Below are positions 37,650 through 46,747 of a stretch of 64,000 nucleotides of DNA, piece by piece. A program made the translations under genes and the position numbers. The stretch is from Mesorhizobium jarvisii (GTDB lineage Bacteria > Pseudomonadota > Alphaproteobacteria > Rhizobiales > Rhizobiaceae): NCBI RefSeq assembly GCF_003601985.1, contig NZ_QZXA01000005.1, positions 426,906 to 490,905 of the forward strand. The letters are read 5' to 3'. The notes under the pieces are model-generated. The model had not been told where the DNA came from. It made no database searches and saw only the letters and a list, made by a program, of their open reading frames with translations. The first letter of the stretch is position 1, and each line of letters opens with the position of its first letter.

Positions 37650-38831
37650 TCAGACCAGTTGGGTCAGCGCTTCGAAGAACGCTACAATCTCGGCATCGAG
37701 CGGATCGTCGACCGGCACTGGCTGCGACGACATCTTGGCGATGACCACCTCCGCCTTCGGATCGACATAGAGCCATTGGCCATGAATGCCGATGCCACAA
37801 TAGGCACCGCTCGGCTTGCCTGTCTGGTACCATTTGTTGCGATAGCGGCCGTGGGGGAACAGGAAAGCCATCGTGCCACGCTGCCAGGCCTCCGCACTGC
37901 CGCCGGTGCTGACGGTATCGCGCACCCAGGCCTCCGGCACGATGCGGCGGCCATTGGCGGTACCGCCTTGCCGCATCATCTCGCCGATGCGCGCCAGGTC
38001 GCGCGGCGTCACCGAAATGCCGCCGGCGGTGCGCGCCGTGCCTTCCATGTCGACGCCGATCGAGGCCTCGCTGACAGCGCCAAGCGGCAGCCACAGCTTC
38101 TCGCGCATCAGGTCGCTGAAGCGCTGGCAGGACGCGCGCTCCAGCAGCAGGCCGAGCAGGTCGGAATTGGGCGAGCGGTAGCGAAAAGTCTGGCCGTGCG
38201 GCTCGGCAAGTCGCTGCAAGGACAGGATGAATTCGCGCAGGCTTTCCGTGCCGCCACCCGGGTTCCATAGCGTGGCGCGGCGATAGCGGGCAAAGGCGCT
38301 TTCCGGATCGAGATAGGCCTCCTCGAAATCAAGGCTGACGCTCATGTCGAGCACATGGCGCGTGCTCGCATCGCCATGGGCCGAGCCGGCGGCTTCGGGA
38401 ATGTAGGTCGTCACCGGCGCTTCCGGATCGAACGCCCCCTCGCCTTCCAATATGCCGGCTATAATCGCGGTCACCGACTTGCTGATCGAGAAGATGATGT
38501 GGCGGGCGCCGAAATCCATGTGCGGCGCGAACCAGTCGCCGATCACCTTGCCGCCTTTCATCACCGTCAGCGCGTCGGTGCTGGAGCGTATGAGGAATTC
38601 GGCGACCGTCTCCGGCGCGCTGGCGACCGAAACCTTTTCGCCGAGCAAACCACCGAAATCCATCGCTTGTGCCTCGGCACCAGCCGACGCCGCGGCCACG
38701 CGTGCCGTCGGCACCAGTTCGCCAAGGTTCTGGAACGACCATCGGTTGAACGGGCTTTCGCGCCAGTTGGAAAGCAGCACCTCGTTGCGGCGGAAGCCGT
38801 GGCGAATCTCGAACGCGGTCTTGCCGGTCAT
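37650..38831 (-). CDS. NylB-like serine hydrolase (beta-lactamase fold), copy 1
   Basis: 393-aa penicillin-recognising-fold hydrolase without signal peptide, so cytosolic. Catalytic S-x-x-K is S115-K118 (FSISKSV) and the Tyr is Y218 (FRYRSPNSD). The N-terminus ([20 protein letters not shown]) and [12 protein letters not shown] match 6-aminohexanoate-dimer hydrolase (NylB) rather than secreted beta-lactamases. NylB-type enzymes cleave linear amide bonds of small omega-amino-acid oligomers and also carboxyl esters. It lies 34 bp downstream of a diverged second copy and likely shares its transcript. Natural substrate unknown. Confidence 0.82.
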   Translation of the reverse strand: MTGKTAFEIRHGFRRNEVLLSNWRESPFNRWSFQNLGELVPTARVAAASAGAEAQAMDFGGLLGEKVSVASAPETVAEFLIRSSTDALTVMKGGKVIGDWFAPHMDFGARHIIFSISKSVTAIIAGILEGEGAFDPEAPVTTYIPEAAGSAHGDASTRHVLDMSVSLDFEEAYLDPESAFARYRRATLWNPGGGTESLREFILSLQRLAEPHGQTFRYRSPNSDLLGLLLERASCQRFSDLMREKLWLPLGAVSEASIGVDMEGTARTAGGISVTPRDLARIGEMMRQGGTANGRRIVPEAWVRDTVSTGGSAEAWQRGTMAFLFPHGRYRNKWYQTGKPSGAYCGIGIHGQWLYVDPKAEVVIAKMSSQPVPVDDPLDAEIVAFFEALTQLV

Positions 38832-38865
38832 GGCGTTTCCTTTAAGGTCGTTTCTTGTGGGGGGC

Positions 38866-40062
38866 CTAGAGCAGCGCGGCGGCGATGGCGTGCACGGCCT
38901 TCAGCGTCGCCGTGGAGTAGGCGAGATTGCTGAAATCCGGCCAGGTCGAAAGCTTCACCACGACCATTCCCGTGTTCCAGTCGATATGGATCATCTGCCC
39001 GAACACGCCCCGGCACATCAGCGCGCGCGAGGCGGGATTCTCAATCCAGAACTGGTTGCGGTAGCTGCCCTGCGGCAGGCTGGCGGAGAAATCAGGCCCA
39101 TGCCTGCCATTGCGTGTCGCCTCGATCCATTCGGCCGGCACGATGCCGCCGCCATTGTCGAGGATCATCTGGCCGAAGCGGCCATAGTCGCGCAGCGTCG
39201 CGTTGAAGCCGCCATCGGCCAGCGCATAGCCGGCGCTATCGACGGTGAAGCAGGCGCTTTCGTCGGCGCCGAGCTTTTGCCAGAGTTCCTCCGACACCAG
39301 CTGCGCCAGCCGCTTGCCCGTCACCCGCTCCATGATGAAGGCGAGCACGTCGGTCTCGATCGAGCGGTATTCGAACGCCGCGCCGTGCGGCCGGACCGTG
39401 TCCCTCAAGCCCAGGATCAGCTCGAACATATGCGAGGGCCAGCGGAAGTCCGGATCGCTGCCCGGCGGCACCGGCTTCCAGCCGGTGGCGACATCGACCT
39501 GGCCGATATCGGAATAGCGGTCGGCATACTCTTCGGAAAAACGCACGCCCGTCGTCATGTCGAGCACATGCTGAACGCTGGCGCCGGCCCAGCCTGTGGC
39601 GCCGAGTTCCGGCAAATAGTCGGTCACCGGCCTGGCCGGATCGATCAGGCCTCGCCCGGCCAATATGCCGAACACCGAGCCGGTGATGGACTTGGCCATC
39701 GACTGCGACAGATGCAGCGTGCGCACGTCCATGCCGTTGAAATAGCGCTCATAGGCGATCCTGCCGTGCTTGAGCACGAGGAAACCATCCGTATAGGTCT
39801 CGTCCAGCAACCCGGAGAGCGTCGAGGGCCTGCCCTCGCTGTCCTCGACCGGCAGCCCGTCGAGATCGACCTCGGCGCGTTCGAGCCGATGGCGATGGCC
39901 ATTGCCGCGCCAGACTTCGGCGGTGGGCAGAATTTCCCTGATGTGCTGGAACGCCCAGCGGTTCCACGGCGGCCGGTCCCAGTCGAGCTTTGGCGGCACC
40001 ATGACTGGCGGCGAGCCCTGCATGATCGGCGGCCGCGGATCGCTGTTGCGATAGGAGTCCAT
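38866..40062 (-). CDS. NylB-like serine hydrolase (beta-lactamase fold), copy 2
   Basis: 398-aa paralogue of the next gene: S-x-x-K is S121-K124 (QSMAKSI), Tyr is Y232 (EYRSIETD), and the NylB-like N-terminus is PPWNRWAFQHIREILPTAEV. The ATG at 40062 is preferred because the 19-codon longer frame runs back through the terminator hairpin of the transporter operon. No strong Shine-Dalgarno is visible. There is no signal peptide. Position straight after the polyamine transporter operon suggests that it hydrolyses an imported amide, which is inference. Confidence 0.8.
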   Translation of the reverse strand: MDSYRNSDPRPPIMQGSPPVMVPPKLDWDRPPWNRWAFQHIREILPTAEVWRGNGHRHRLERAEVDLDGLPVEDSEGRPSTLSGLLDETYTDGFLVLKHGRIAYERYFNGMDVRTLHLSQSMAKSITGSVFGILAGRGLIDPARPVTDYLPELGATGWAGASVQHVLDMTTGVRFSEEYADRYSDIGQVDVATGWKPVPPGSDPDFRWPSHMFELILGLRDTVRPHGAAFEYRSIETDVLAFIMERVTGKRLAQLVSEELWQKLGADESACFTVDSAGYALADGGFNATLRDYGRFGQMILDNGGGIVPAEWIEATRNGRHGPDFSASLPQGSYRNQFWIENPASRALMCRGVFGQMIHIDWNTGMVVVKLSTWPDFSNLAYSTATLKAVHAIAAALL

Positions 40063-40080
40063 GAAAGGCCATTCCCGGAA

Positions 40081-40114
40081 AAGAAAAGACCCGGCGGTGT
40101 TTGCCGCCGGGTCT
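40081..40114 (-). terminator. Intrinsic terminator of the polyamine transporter operon
   Basis: On the minus strand, AGACCCGGCGG-CAAACA-CCGCCGGGTCT is an 11-bp perfect stem with a 6-nt loop followed by TTTCTTTTCC. It begins 13 bp after the stop of the binding-protein gene. It separates the transporter operon from the two NylB-like genes, which would need readthrough or their own promoter. Confidence 0.85.
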
Positions 40115-40126
40115 GGCATGCAGCGA

Positions 40127-41161
40127 TTATTTCTGCAGTTCGGTCCAGATCTTGGTGTAGAGTTCCTGCGTTTCCGGCGCGCACATCTTCTGGAATTCGC
40201 CTTTCGGCTTGGCGTCGGCCGGAATGACGACTTCCGGCGCGTCCTTCATGTCGGCCGGCATGTATTTGTCCGAGCCGGTGATGGCGTTGGCGTAACGGTG
40301 GAAGGCCGAGAGGCCAGCCGCGTTTTCCGGATCCATGATGAAGTTCTGGAACAGCTTGGCGTTCTCGACGTTCTTGGCTTCCTTCAGGACGACGACATTG
40401 TCGCTCCACAGGCCAAAGCCTTCCTTCGGATAGTTGTAATGGATGGCCGCATTGGCCAGACGCTGGCGCAGCGCCGAGCCGTTCCAGTCGCTGGTTGCCT
40501 TGAAGTCGCCGGCACCCATCTTTTCGATGGTGTTGTATTCCATCGCGATCCAGTTCGGCTTGGCCGCCACCAAAAGGTCGCGCACCTTCTTCAGCACCGC
40601 CTTGTCGTCGGTGCATTGCTGGCCGCCGACATATTTGATCGCCGCAAAGATGACGTCATTCATCTCGGGAACGACGTTGACCTTGCCCTTCAGCTCGTCG
40701 GGCGTGTTGAAGACGATGCCCCACGTATCGGCCGGCCCCTTGTAGGCATCGGTGTTGACGACGACGCCGATCGTGCCCCAGGCCCACGGCACCGAATATT
40801 TGCGGCCCGGATCGAATTCGGGATTGGCCCATTCCGGCGCAACATTCTTGAAGTTCTCCATCTTGCCCGGATCGGTCTCGAGCAGGAGGCCTTCCTTGAT
40901 CCAGATCGGCACGTAGGTCTGCGACGGCACGGCGATGTCGAAGCCGGTGCCGCCCTGCCGGATCTTGGCAAGCGCGGTGTCGTTGGAATCGTAGTCGGTG
41001 ATGGTCACCTTGATCTTGTATTTGTCTTCGAACTTCTTGATCACGTCGGGGCTGGTGTAGTTGCCCCAATTGTAGATGTTGAGCACGCCCTCGGCGCGGG
41101 CGAGGCCCGTCGAAGCGAGCAGCGCCAACCCCATGGCGGTCGCCGTTGTCTTCCAGTTCAT
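40127..41161 (-). CDS. potF: Polyamine-type ABC transporter substrate-binding protein
   Basis: 344-aa periplasmic binding protein of the PotD/PotF family. A signal peptide (MNWKTTATAMGLALLASTG, cleavage after LARA) is followed by the mature start EGVLNIYNWGNYTSPDVI, a strongly conserved block. The ATG at 41161 is chosen because GGGAG lies 8 nt upstream; a 5-codon longer frame exists. It is the last gene of a four-gene operon. Putrescine, spermidine or an acylated derivative is the likely ligand; exact specificity cannot be read. Confidence 0.88.
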   Translation of the reverse strand: MNWKTTATAMGLALLASTGLARAEGVLNIYNWGNYTSPDVIKKFEDKYKIKVTITDYDSNDTALAKIRQGGTGFDIAVPSQTYVPIWIKEGLLLETDPGKMENFKNVAPEWANPEFDPGRKYSVPWAWGTIGVVVNTDAYKGPADTWGIVFNTPDELKGKVNVVPEMNDVIFAAIKYVGGQQCTDDKAVLKKVRDLLVAAKPNWIAMEYNTIEKMGAGDFKATSDWNGSALRQRLANAAIHYNYPKEGFGLWSDNVVVLKEAKNVENAKLFQNFIMDPENAAGLSAFHRYANAITGSDKYMPADMKDAPEVVIPADAKPKGEFQKMCAPETQELYTKIWTELQK

Positions 41162-41184
41162 CGTTCTAACTCCCATTTTCAGGT

Positions 41185-41985
41185 TCAGTCTCGTTTCCTG
41201 CTGACGAAGAAAAACAACGTGACGATCGCGACCGAAAGCAGCAGGAAGGCGGTCGATATCGCGTTGATCTCGGGTGTGACGCCACGGCGGATCTGGCCGA
41301 GCATGTAGGTGGGCAGCGTGTCCTGGCCGCCCGATTTGACGAACTCGGTGATGACGACGTCATCGAGCGAGATGACGAAGGCCAGCATCAGGCCGGCAAG
41401 GATACCGGGCCACAAAAGCGGCAGCGTGATACGGCGGAAGGTCTTCCACGGGGTCGCGTAGAGATCGGCCGCGGCGCGCTCGAGCGTCAGGTCCATATTC
41501 TCCAGCCGCGCCCGGATCGGCAGATAGGCGAACGGAATGCAGAACGCCGTATGCGCGGCGATCAGGTAACCGAGGCCGGAATAGCCGGTGAAGATCTTGA
41601 TGCGCGAGAAGAAGATCAGCAGCGCCACGCCGGTGACGATCTCGGGCACCATCAGCGGCTGGTTGATTGCCGCATATTTGAAGGTGAGTCCGGGATAGGG
41701 GGCGGTGCGCGTGGTGGCGAGTGCCGCCATCGTGGCGAAGATGGTCGACAGCACCGCCGCGATGGCACCGATCTGGAACGAGCGCAGCGTTGCGTCGATG
41801 ACCTGCGTGTTCTGGTAGGCCGACTGGAACCATCTCAGCGAAAAGCCGCCCCATTCGGATGTCGAGCTCGCCGCGTTGAAGGCGTAGAGGACCAGCACGA
41901 TGATCGGCAAATAGAGCACGACGAAGCAGGTCGCCGCGATCGCCGTGAAGCCCGGCTGGTGCTTGATGGAGAAGTTGCTAGCCAT
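41185..41985 (-). CDS. potC: Polyamine-type ABC transporter permease (PotC/PotI)
   Basis: 266-aa permease with about six transmembrane helices and the EAA-type loop around residues 165-190 (LERAAADLYATPWKTFRRIT). The start at 41985 (MASNFSIKHQPGF) has GGGG upstream and overlaps the end of the first permease gene by 8 nt; a 13-codon longer frame is less likely. It pairs with PotB in the membrane channel. Confidence 0.88.
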   Translation of the reverse strand: MASNFSIKHQPGFTAIAATCFVVLYLPIIVLVLYAFNAASSTSEWGGFSLRWFQSAYQNTQVIDATLRSFQIGAIAAVLSTIFATMAALATTRTAPYPGLTFKYAAINQPLMVPEIVTGVALLIFFSRIKIFTGYSGLGYLIAAHTAFCIPFAYLPIRARLENMDLTLERAAADLYATPWKTFRRITLPLLWPGILAGLMLAFVISLDDVVITEFVKSGGQDTLPTYMLGQIRRGVTPEINAISTAFLLLSVAIVTLFFFVSRKRD

Positions 41986-42898
41986 GACGCACCCCTGACT
42001 TGCCGGCGTTGCGCACATAGGCAAGCAACGCCAGCATGACGATGACCATCACCGTGATCGACAGCGCCGAGCCAAGCGGCCAGTTGCGTCCTTGTCCAAA
42101 CTGCAATTCGATCAGGTTGGACAGCATCATGTTCTTGCCGCCGCCCAGCACGACCGGCGTCACATAGGCGCCGAGTGCCGGAATGAAGACCAGGATCGAG
42201 CCGGCAATGACGCCGGGCTTGACCAGCGGGAAAATGATCTTCCGCAGCACTTTGAAGCGTGTCGCGTAGAGATCATAGCCGGCCTCGACCAGGCGGAAAT
42301 CGAGCTTCTCCATGCTGGCGTAGATCGGCAGCACCATCAGCGGCAGGTAGACATAGGCCATGCCGATCAGGATCGCGGTGTCGGTGTAGAGGATCTGGAT
42401 CGGCGCCGAGATGATGCCGAGCTTGAGCAGGATCGTGTTGATGATGCCTTCGTTGCGGATGATCTGCAGCACCGCGAAAGTCCGGATCAGGAGGTTGGTC
42501 CAGAACGGGATGGTGATCAGGAACAGCCAGAGATCCCTGGTCTTCTCGCTGCGCGTCGCCATGAAATAGGCGGTCGGGAAACCGAGCGCCAAGGTCGCCA
42601 GCGTCGTCACCACCGCAAGCTTGATCGAGCGCCAGAAGATGGTGACATGCGCCGCCGCAAGCGAAAGCGTGTCGTCGAAAATGTCACGTTCCATGAACAC
42701 CGACACCCAGGCATCGGGTGAAAACTGCCATTTCACGTCGCCATAGGCGCCGGGCGTCAGGAACGAGTAGACGAGCACGATCAGCAACGGGCCGGTCGCG
42801 GCGAGCAGGATGACCAGCAGCGCCGGTGCTGACAAAAGCCAGCGGTCACGGACATCACGCCGTTCCGCTGCCTTGGCGACTTCTTCCGCGGTGGCCAT
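41978..42898 (-). CDS. potB: Polyamine-type ABC transporter permease (PotB/PotH)
   Basis: 306-aa permease with an N-terminal transmembrane helix (WLLSAPALLVILLAATGPLL) and five more, and the EAA loop LVEAGYDLYATRFKVLRKII near 215. The start overlaps the stop of potA by one base, so translation is coupled. It matches the PotB/PotH first permease by its long N-terminus and operon order. Confidence 0.9.
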   Translation of the reverse strand: MATAEEVAKAAERRDVRDRWLLSAPALLVILLAATGPLLIVLVYSFLTPGAYGDVKWQFSPDAWVSVFMERDIFDDTLSLAAAHVTIFWRSIKLAVVTTLATLALGFPTAYFMATRSEKTRDLWLFLITIPFWTNLLIRTFAVLQIIRNEGIINTILLKLGIISAPIQILYTDTAILIGMAYVYLPLMVLPIYASMEKLDFRLVEAGYDLYATRFKVLRKIIFPLVKPGVIAGSILVFIPALGAYVTPVVLGGGKNMMLSNLIELQFGQGRNWPLGSALSITVMVIVMLALLAYVRNAGKSGVRHG

Positions 42899-43992
42899 CA
42901 GTCCCTCAGCACTTGCGCGGCGTCGTTGCCGATCAGGATGCCGACCTTGTCGCCGCGCTCGAAACCGCAGCCTGCGCTGCGTGTGTTCTGCTGGCGCACG
43001 GTGAAGGCCTCGCCGCTGTCGAGCTGGACATGGATATGCGTGTCGGTGCCGAAATAGACGATGTTCTCGACCGTGCCAGACAGGTCTCCCTTGTCCTTGG
43101 TCAGCTTGGCATGCTCGGGCCGCACTACCACCGTGGCGTTGTCCTTCGGCTGGAACCCTTCGGCAACGGTCGCCTCGATGGTCGTCCCGGATTTGAGCGT
43201 CGCGCGTGTCTTGCCGTTGCCGGTGCCCGATATGGCGGCGGTGAGGAAGTTGGTCTCGCCGATGAAGTCGGCGACGAAGCGCTCCGCCGGCTTGTCGTAT
43301 ATATCCCAGGGCGAGCCAACCTGCAGGATCTTGCCCGACGACATCACCGCGATGCGGTCCGACATGGTCAGCGCTTCTTCCTGATCATGGGTGACGAAGA
43401 TGAAGGTGATGCCGGTCTCGTGCTGCAGCCGCTTCAACTCGATCTGCATCTCCTTGCGCAGCTTGTAGTCGAGTGCCGAGAGCGGTTCGTCGAGCAACAG
43501 CACTTTCGGCTGCGGCGCGAGCGCCCGGGCCAGCGCCACGCGCTGCTGCTGGCCACCGGAAATCTGGGCCGTGCGGCGGCCGGCCAGCGCTTCCATCTTG
43601 ACCAGCTTGAGCATCTCGGCGATGCGCGCCTTGATCTCGCCCTTCGGCTTGCCGAGCATCTCCAGGCCGAAGCCGATATTGTCGGCAACCGTCATATGCG
43701 GGAACAGCGCGTAGGACTGGAAGACGGTGTTGACCGGCCGCTTGAAGGGCGGCAGCGGCGCGATGTCCTGACCGTAGAGCAGGATTTCACCGGCGGTTGG
43801 AAAGTCGAAGCCGGCGATCAGTCGCAGAAGGGTCGTCTTGCCGCAGCCGGACGGTCCCAGCAGCGTGAAGAACTCGTTCTCGCGAATGGATACCGACACC
43901 TTGTCGAGGGCGGCGACCTGCCCCTCACCCGATCCGAAAATTTTACTGACGTTTACTACTTCAATCGCATTCCGATCCGGTTTGTCCGGCAC
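42898..43992 (-). CDS. potA: Polyamine-type ABC transporter ATP-binding protein (PotA/PotG)
   Basis: 364-aa ABC ATPase: Walker [10 protein letters not shown] (about 42-50), signature ISGGQQQR (about 142), Walker B VLLLDEP (about 163), H-loop FVTHDQEEA, and a C-terminal TOBE domain (about 280-350) typical of PotA/MalK-like subunits. It is the first gene of the four-gene operon potA-potB-potC-potF. Confidence 0.92.
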   Translation of the reverse strand: MPDKPDRNAIEVVNVSKIFGSGEGQVAALDKVSVSIRENEFFTLLGPSGCGKTTLLRLIAGFDFPTAGEILLYGQDIAPLPPFKRPVNTVFQSYALFPHMTVADNIGFGLEMLGKPKGEIKARIAEMLKLVKMEALAGRRTAQISGGQQQRVALARALAPQPKVLLLDEPLSALDYKLRKEMQIELKRLQHETGITFIFVTHDQEEALTMSDRIAVMSSGKILQVGSPWDIYDKPAERFVADFIGETNFLTAAISGTGNGKTRATLKSGTTIEATVAEGFQPKDNATVVVRPEHAKLTKDKGDLSGTVENIVYFGTDTHIHVQLDSGEAFTVRQQNTRSAGCGFERGDKVGILIGNDAAQVLRD

Positions 43993-44131
43993 GATTACGC
44001 CTCACTGTTGACCCCGCTCTTGCTGGCGGAGCTGTTCCCCTGTTCGATGTGACCACACGCCCGGTAGGTTGGCAAGCCCGGCATTGAATCACAGTTCAGT
44101 CCGTCTTTAGCCAGCAAGCCTCATGCCATTG

Positions 44132-45811
44132 TCAGGCCTGATAGGTCACCTTGCCGCCGCAAATCGTCGTCACCGGGCGCACCTTGTGCAGATCGGCCGG
44201 CGCCGTCTTTTCCATATCGGCCGACAGCACCACCAGGTCGGCCATATAGCCTGATTTCAGCGTGCCTTTGCGGTGTTCGGCGAATTCGGCATAGGCGCCC
44301 TCGACCGTGTAGGCGGCGAGCGATTCCTGCAGCGAAAAACTCTGGTCCGGGTCGCTGTCTGCCCATGGTTTGCGCATCACTGCCGCCTGAATGCCCAGGA
44401 TCGGGTCGATCGGCGACACCGGCCAATCCGAGGCGAAGACGATATGCGCGCCGGCATTCTTCAGGGTTCGCCAGGCATAGCTCAATGGCCAGCGGGCCGG
44501 CCCGATGCGCGACACGGTCGGCTCGAGCGGGAAATCCATGGCGCCGGGCGGGTGCGGCGGCTGCATCGAGGCGATGACGCCGAGTTCGGCGAAGCGCGGC
44601 ACGTCCGCCGTGGTGGTGACCTCGATGTGTTCGATGCGATGGCGACTGTCGCGCTTGCCATTGGCCTTTTGCGCCGCCTCGTAGCCGTCGAGCACCGCGC
44701 GCACTGCGCCATCACCGATCGAGTGCACCGCGATCTGCAGTCCACGCCGGTCGACGGCAACGGCGAGATCGATGAATTGCTGCGGTGTGAAAAGCGGCTC
44801 GCCCACCCAGTCGGGACGGTCGGCATACGGCTCGACCATGACAGCCGTCCAGGAATCGAGCACACCGTCATAGAACACCTTGACCATGCCCGACGACAGC
44901 CACTCGCTGTTGTAGCGCTCGGTCATGACGGATGCCTTGTCGAGCATGTCGAGCGTCATGAAATTCTTGTAGTGGAAGGGTATCTGCACACGGCAGGGCA
45001 ACCCCTCCTCGGCCTCGATTTCGGCCAGCAGCTCGAGCTGGTAGAGATTGCCGTCCATGTTCTGGATGGAGGTGATGCCGTGACGCGCGCACCAGGCCAG
45101 GCCGCGCCGCATGATGTCGCGGTCGGCGGCGCGTTCGGCCGCGGATGGCATTGGATCCGGCTCGCCGCCGGTCGCCAGCCCCAGCCGCACCCGGCCCTCG
45201 CCGGCAAGATCGAGCACCGGGCCGAAGGCCTCGCCCTCGCGCAGTTCGCCGGCTGCCAGGCCATCCTCGCCCATGACGATTTCATTGCCCGGACCAAGCG
45301 CGCGACCCTGCAGGATGCCGGCCATCTCCAGCGCCTTGGTGTTGGCCCACATCGTGTGATGATCGGGCGCCGCCATGCAGAACGGGCGATCCGGCAGGAT
45401 CGCATCGAGATGGTGGCGCGTCACCCGCTCGTCGCCGAGCACCGTGTAGTCGACGCCCTGCCCGACCAGCATTTTTGCGTCGGGCTTGGTCGATGCATAG
45501 TCGCGGATCGCCTTTTGCAGCGCTTCGAAGCCATGGACACCGCCAAGCTGAAGATGCGCGAGCTCAGCCCCTCCCGAGAACAGATGCATATGGGCTTCGA
45601 TGAAGCCGGGCAGGACCGAACCGCCCTTGGCGTCGATCACCTGCGTGGCCGTTCCCTTGAGTTCTTCGATGGCGACCCGGCTGCCAACGGCGATGATGGC
45701 GCCATCCTTGACGGCAACGGCCTCGGCTACGGGATTGCCACCGTCCATGGTCAGCACACGACCATTGATGACGATCAGATCCGCATTGTGACCCGTACCC
45801 GTAGCAGACAT
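44132..45811 (-). CDS. YtcJ-type metal-dependent amidohydrolase
   Basis: 559-aa member of the amidohydrolase superfamily (Amidohydro_3). Metal-site blocks seen: GFIEAHMHLF (HxH, about 73), a middle region DHHTMWANTKALEMAG, AVHSIGDGAV, RHRIEHIE, and the final Asp in FASDWPV. The group includes N-substituted formamide deformylase. The ATG at 45811 follows GCGGAG; a longer frame has no family match. It is divergent from the TetR gene and lies beside a polyamine transporter and a deacetylase, which hints at an N-formyl or N-acyl amine substrate. That is inference. Confidence 0.83.
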   Translation of the reverse strand: MSATGTGHNADLIVINGRVLTMDGGNPVAEAVAVKDGAIIAVGSRVAIEELKGTATQVIDAKGGSVLPGFIEAHMHLFSGGAELAHLQLGGVHGFEALQKAIRDYASTKPDAKMLVGQGVDYTVLGDERVTRHHLDAILPDRPFCMAAPDHHTMWANTKALEMAGILQGRALGPGNEIVMGEDGLAAGELREGEAFGPVLDLAGEGRVRLGLATGGEPDPMPSAAERAADRDIMRRGLAWCARHGITSIQNMDGNLYQLELLAEIEAEEGLPCRVQIPFHYKNFMTLDMLDKASVMTERYNSEWLSSGMVKVFYDGVLDSWTAVMVEPYADRPDWVGEPLFTPQQFIDLAVAVDRRGLQIAVHSIGDGAVRAVLDGYEAAQKANGKRDSRHRIEHIEVTTTADVPRFAELGVIASMQPPHPPGAMDFPLEPTVSRIGPARWPLSYAWRTLKNAGAHIVFASDWPVSPIDPILGIQAAVMRKPWADSDPDQSFSLQESLAAYTVEGAYAEFAEHRKGTLKSGYMADLVVLSADMEKTAPADLHKVRPVTTICGGKVTYQA

Positions 45812-45985
45812 CGCGACTCCGCGCTTTTGATGACCGACTGAGACCGACAGCCCTGCGCTCAACGACCTGCCACTACACCGGAGCGGCGCCACGGAACAAA
45901 AAACGATGCCAGTCCGCTGCCTTCGAAATTCCCCTTGTTATCCCTAGGGACAGCGTGGATAAAGAATGCGACTGATTATTCGCGT

Positions 45986-46014
45986 TTGTCAACATGCGGA
46001 ATTTAGAATGTATT
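45986..46014 (+). promoter_or_regulatory. Sigma-70-like promoter of the TetR-deacetylase operon
   Basis: TTGTCA (45986-45991) and TGTATT (46009-46014) are 17 bp apart: five of six and four of six consensus bases. The expected transcript start is near 46021, so the ATG at 46008 lies inside the -10 box and cannot be used. This supports the GTG at 46071 as the start of the regulator. Confidence 0.55.
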
Positions 46015-46070
46015 GTGGACAGCACCCTGCGCTCGTGTTGGGACCAGGCGGGGAACGAGGACATAGAGCA

Positions 46071-46724
46071 GTGAAGCGCAGTCTCGACCGCAAAACCAGG
46101 ATAGCGCTCGAGCCGCGCAAGCAGCCTCGGCAGCAACGGTCGAGCAAGGTGGTCGACCGCATTCTCGACGCGGCGCTGATCTTGACGCGGGAGCAAGGAA
46201 CCAGGACGCCGACGACGCTCGCCATTGCGCAGCGCGCGGGCCTGTCGGTCGGCTCGGTCTATCAATACTTTCCCAACAAGGAAGCCATTCTTCTGGACCT
46301 CGCCCGGCGCTGGCTGTCCTCCTTTCCCGAAGTGATCGAGAAGCGCATCAAGGTCCCCCGGCCCACCAGCCGCGACGAATTTCGGCGCGAAGTGCGCAAG
46401 CTCTTCATCGACACGTCCAGTATCTATCTCGAAAACGCGACCCTGATGCCGGTGATCGAGGCCATATCCGGCAACGCCGATCTCAGGCCTATCCAGGACG
46501 AATATGATCAGCAGATCATCGCGCTTTACGCCGCCTGGCTGCGGCATGTGAATCCGGCTCTCGAAGACAAGATCGCCAAACGGCTTGGCCTGGTGATGAT
46601 GGAGGTCGGGCACGCCTGCCGGCTGGTCGGACTGAAGAGAGATCGCAGGACATACGACCTCATCGAGGACGATGTGGAAACCATGTGGCTCGCTCTGGTG
46701 AGCCCCTATCTCAACCTTGACTGA
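46071..46724 (+). CDS. TetR-family transcription regulator
   Basis: 217-aa regulator if the GTG at 46071 is used. The N-terminal helix-turn-helix is clear (about 22-70; TLAIAQRAGLSVGSVYQYFP). The C-terminal ligand domain is not assignable. GAGG lies 10 nt before the GTG, and a promoter-like sequence overlaps earlier in-frame ATG codons, so those were not chosen. It is divergent from the YtcJ-type gene and 23 bp upstream of the deacetylase, and probably represses both in response to an amine or amide. Confidence 0.82.
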   Translation: MKRSLDRKTRIALEPRKQPRQQRSSKVVDRILDAALILTREQGTRTPTTLAIAQRAGLSVGSVYQYFPNKEAILLDLARRWLSSFPEVIEKRIKVPRPTSRDEFRREVRKLFIDTSSIYLENATLMPVIEAISGNADLRPIQDEYDQQIIALYAAWLRHVNPALEDKIAKRLGLVMMEVGHACRLVGLKRDRRTYDLIEDDVETMWLALVSPYLNLD

Positions 46725-46747
46725 TTTCGCATTTCGAGAGGAATTTC

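Noticed and set aside
45966..46070. Upstream starts for the TetR regulator (including the ATG at 46008)
   Set aside because: A -35/-10 pair covers this stretch and 46008 lies in the -10 box; the GTG at 46071 has GAGG upstream and gives a normal length.
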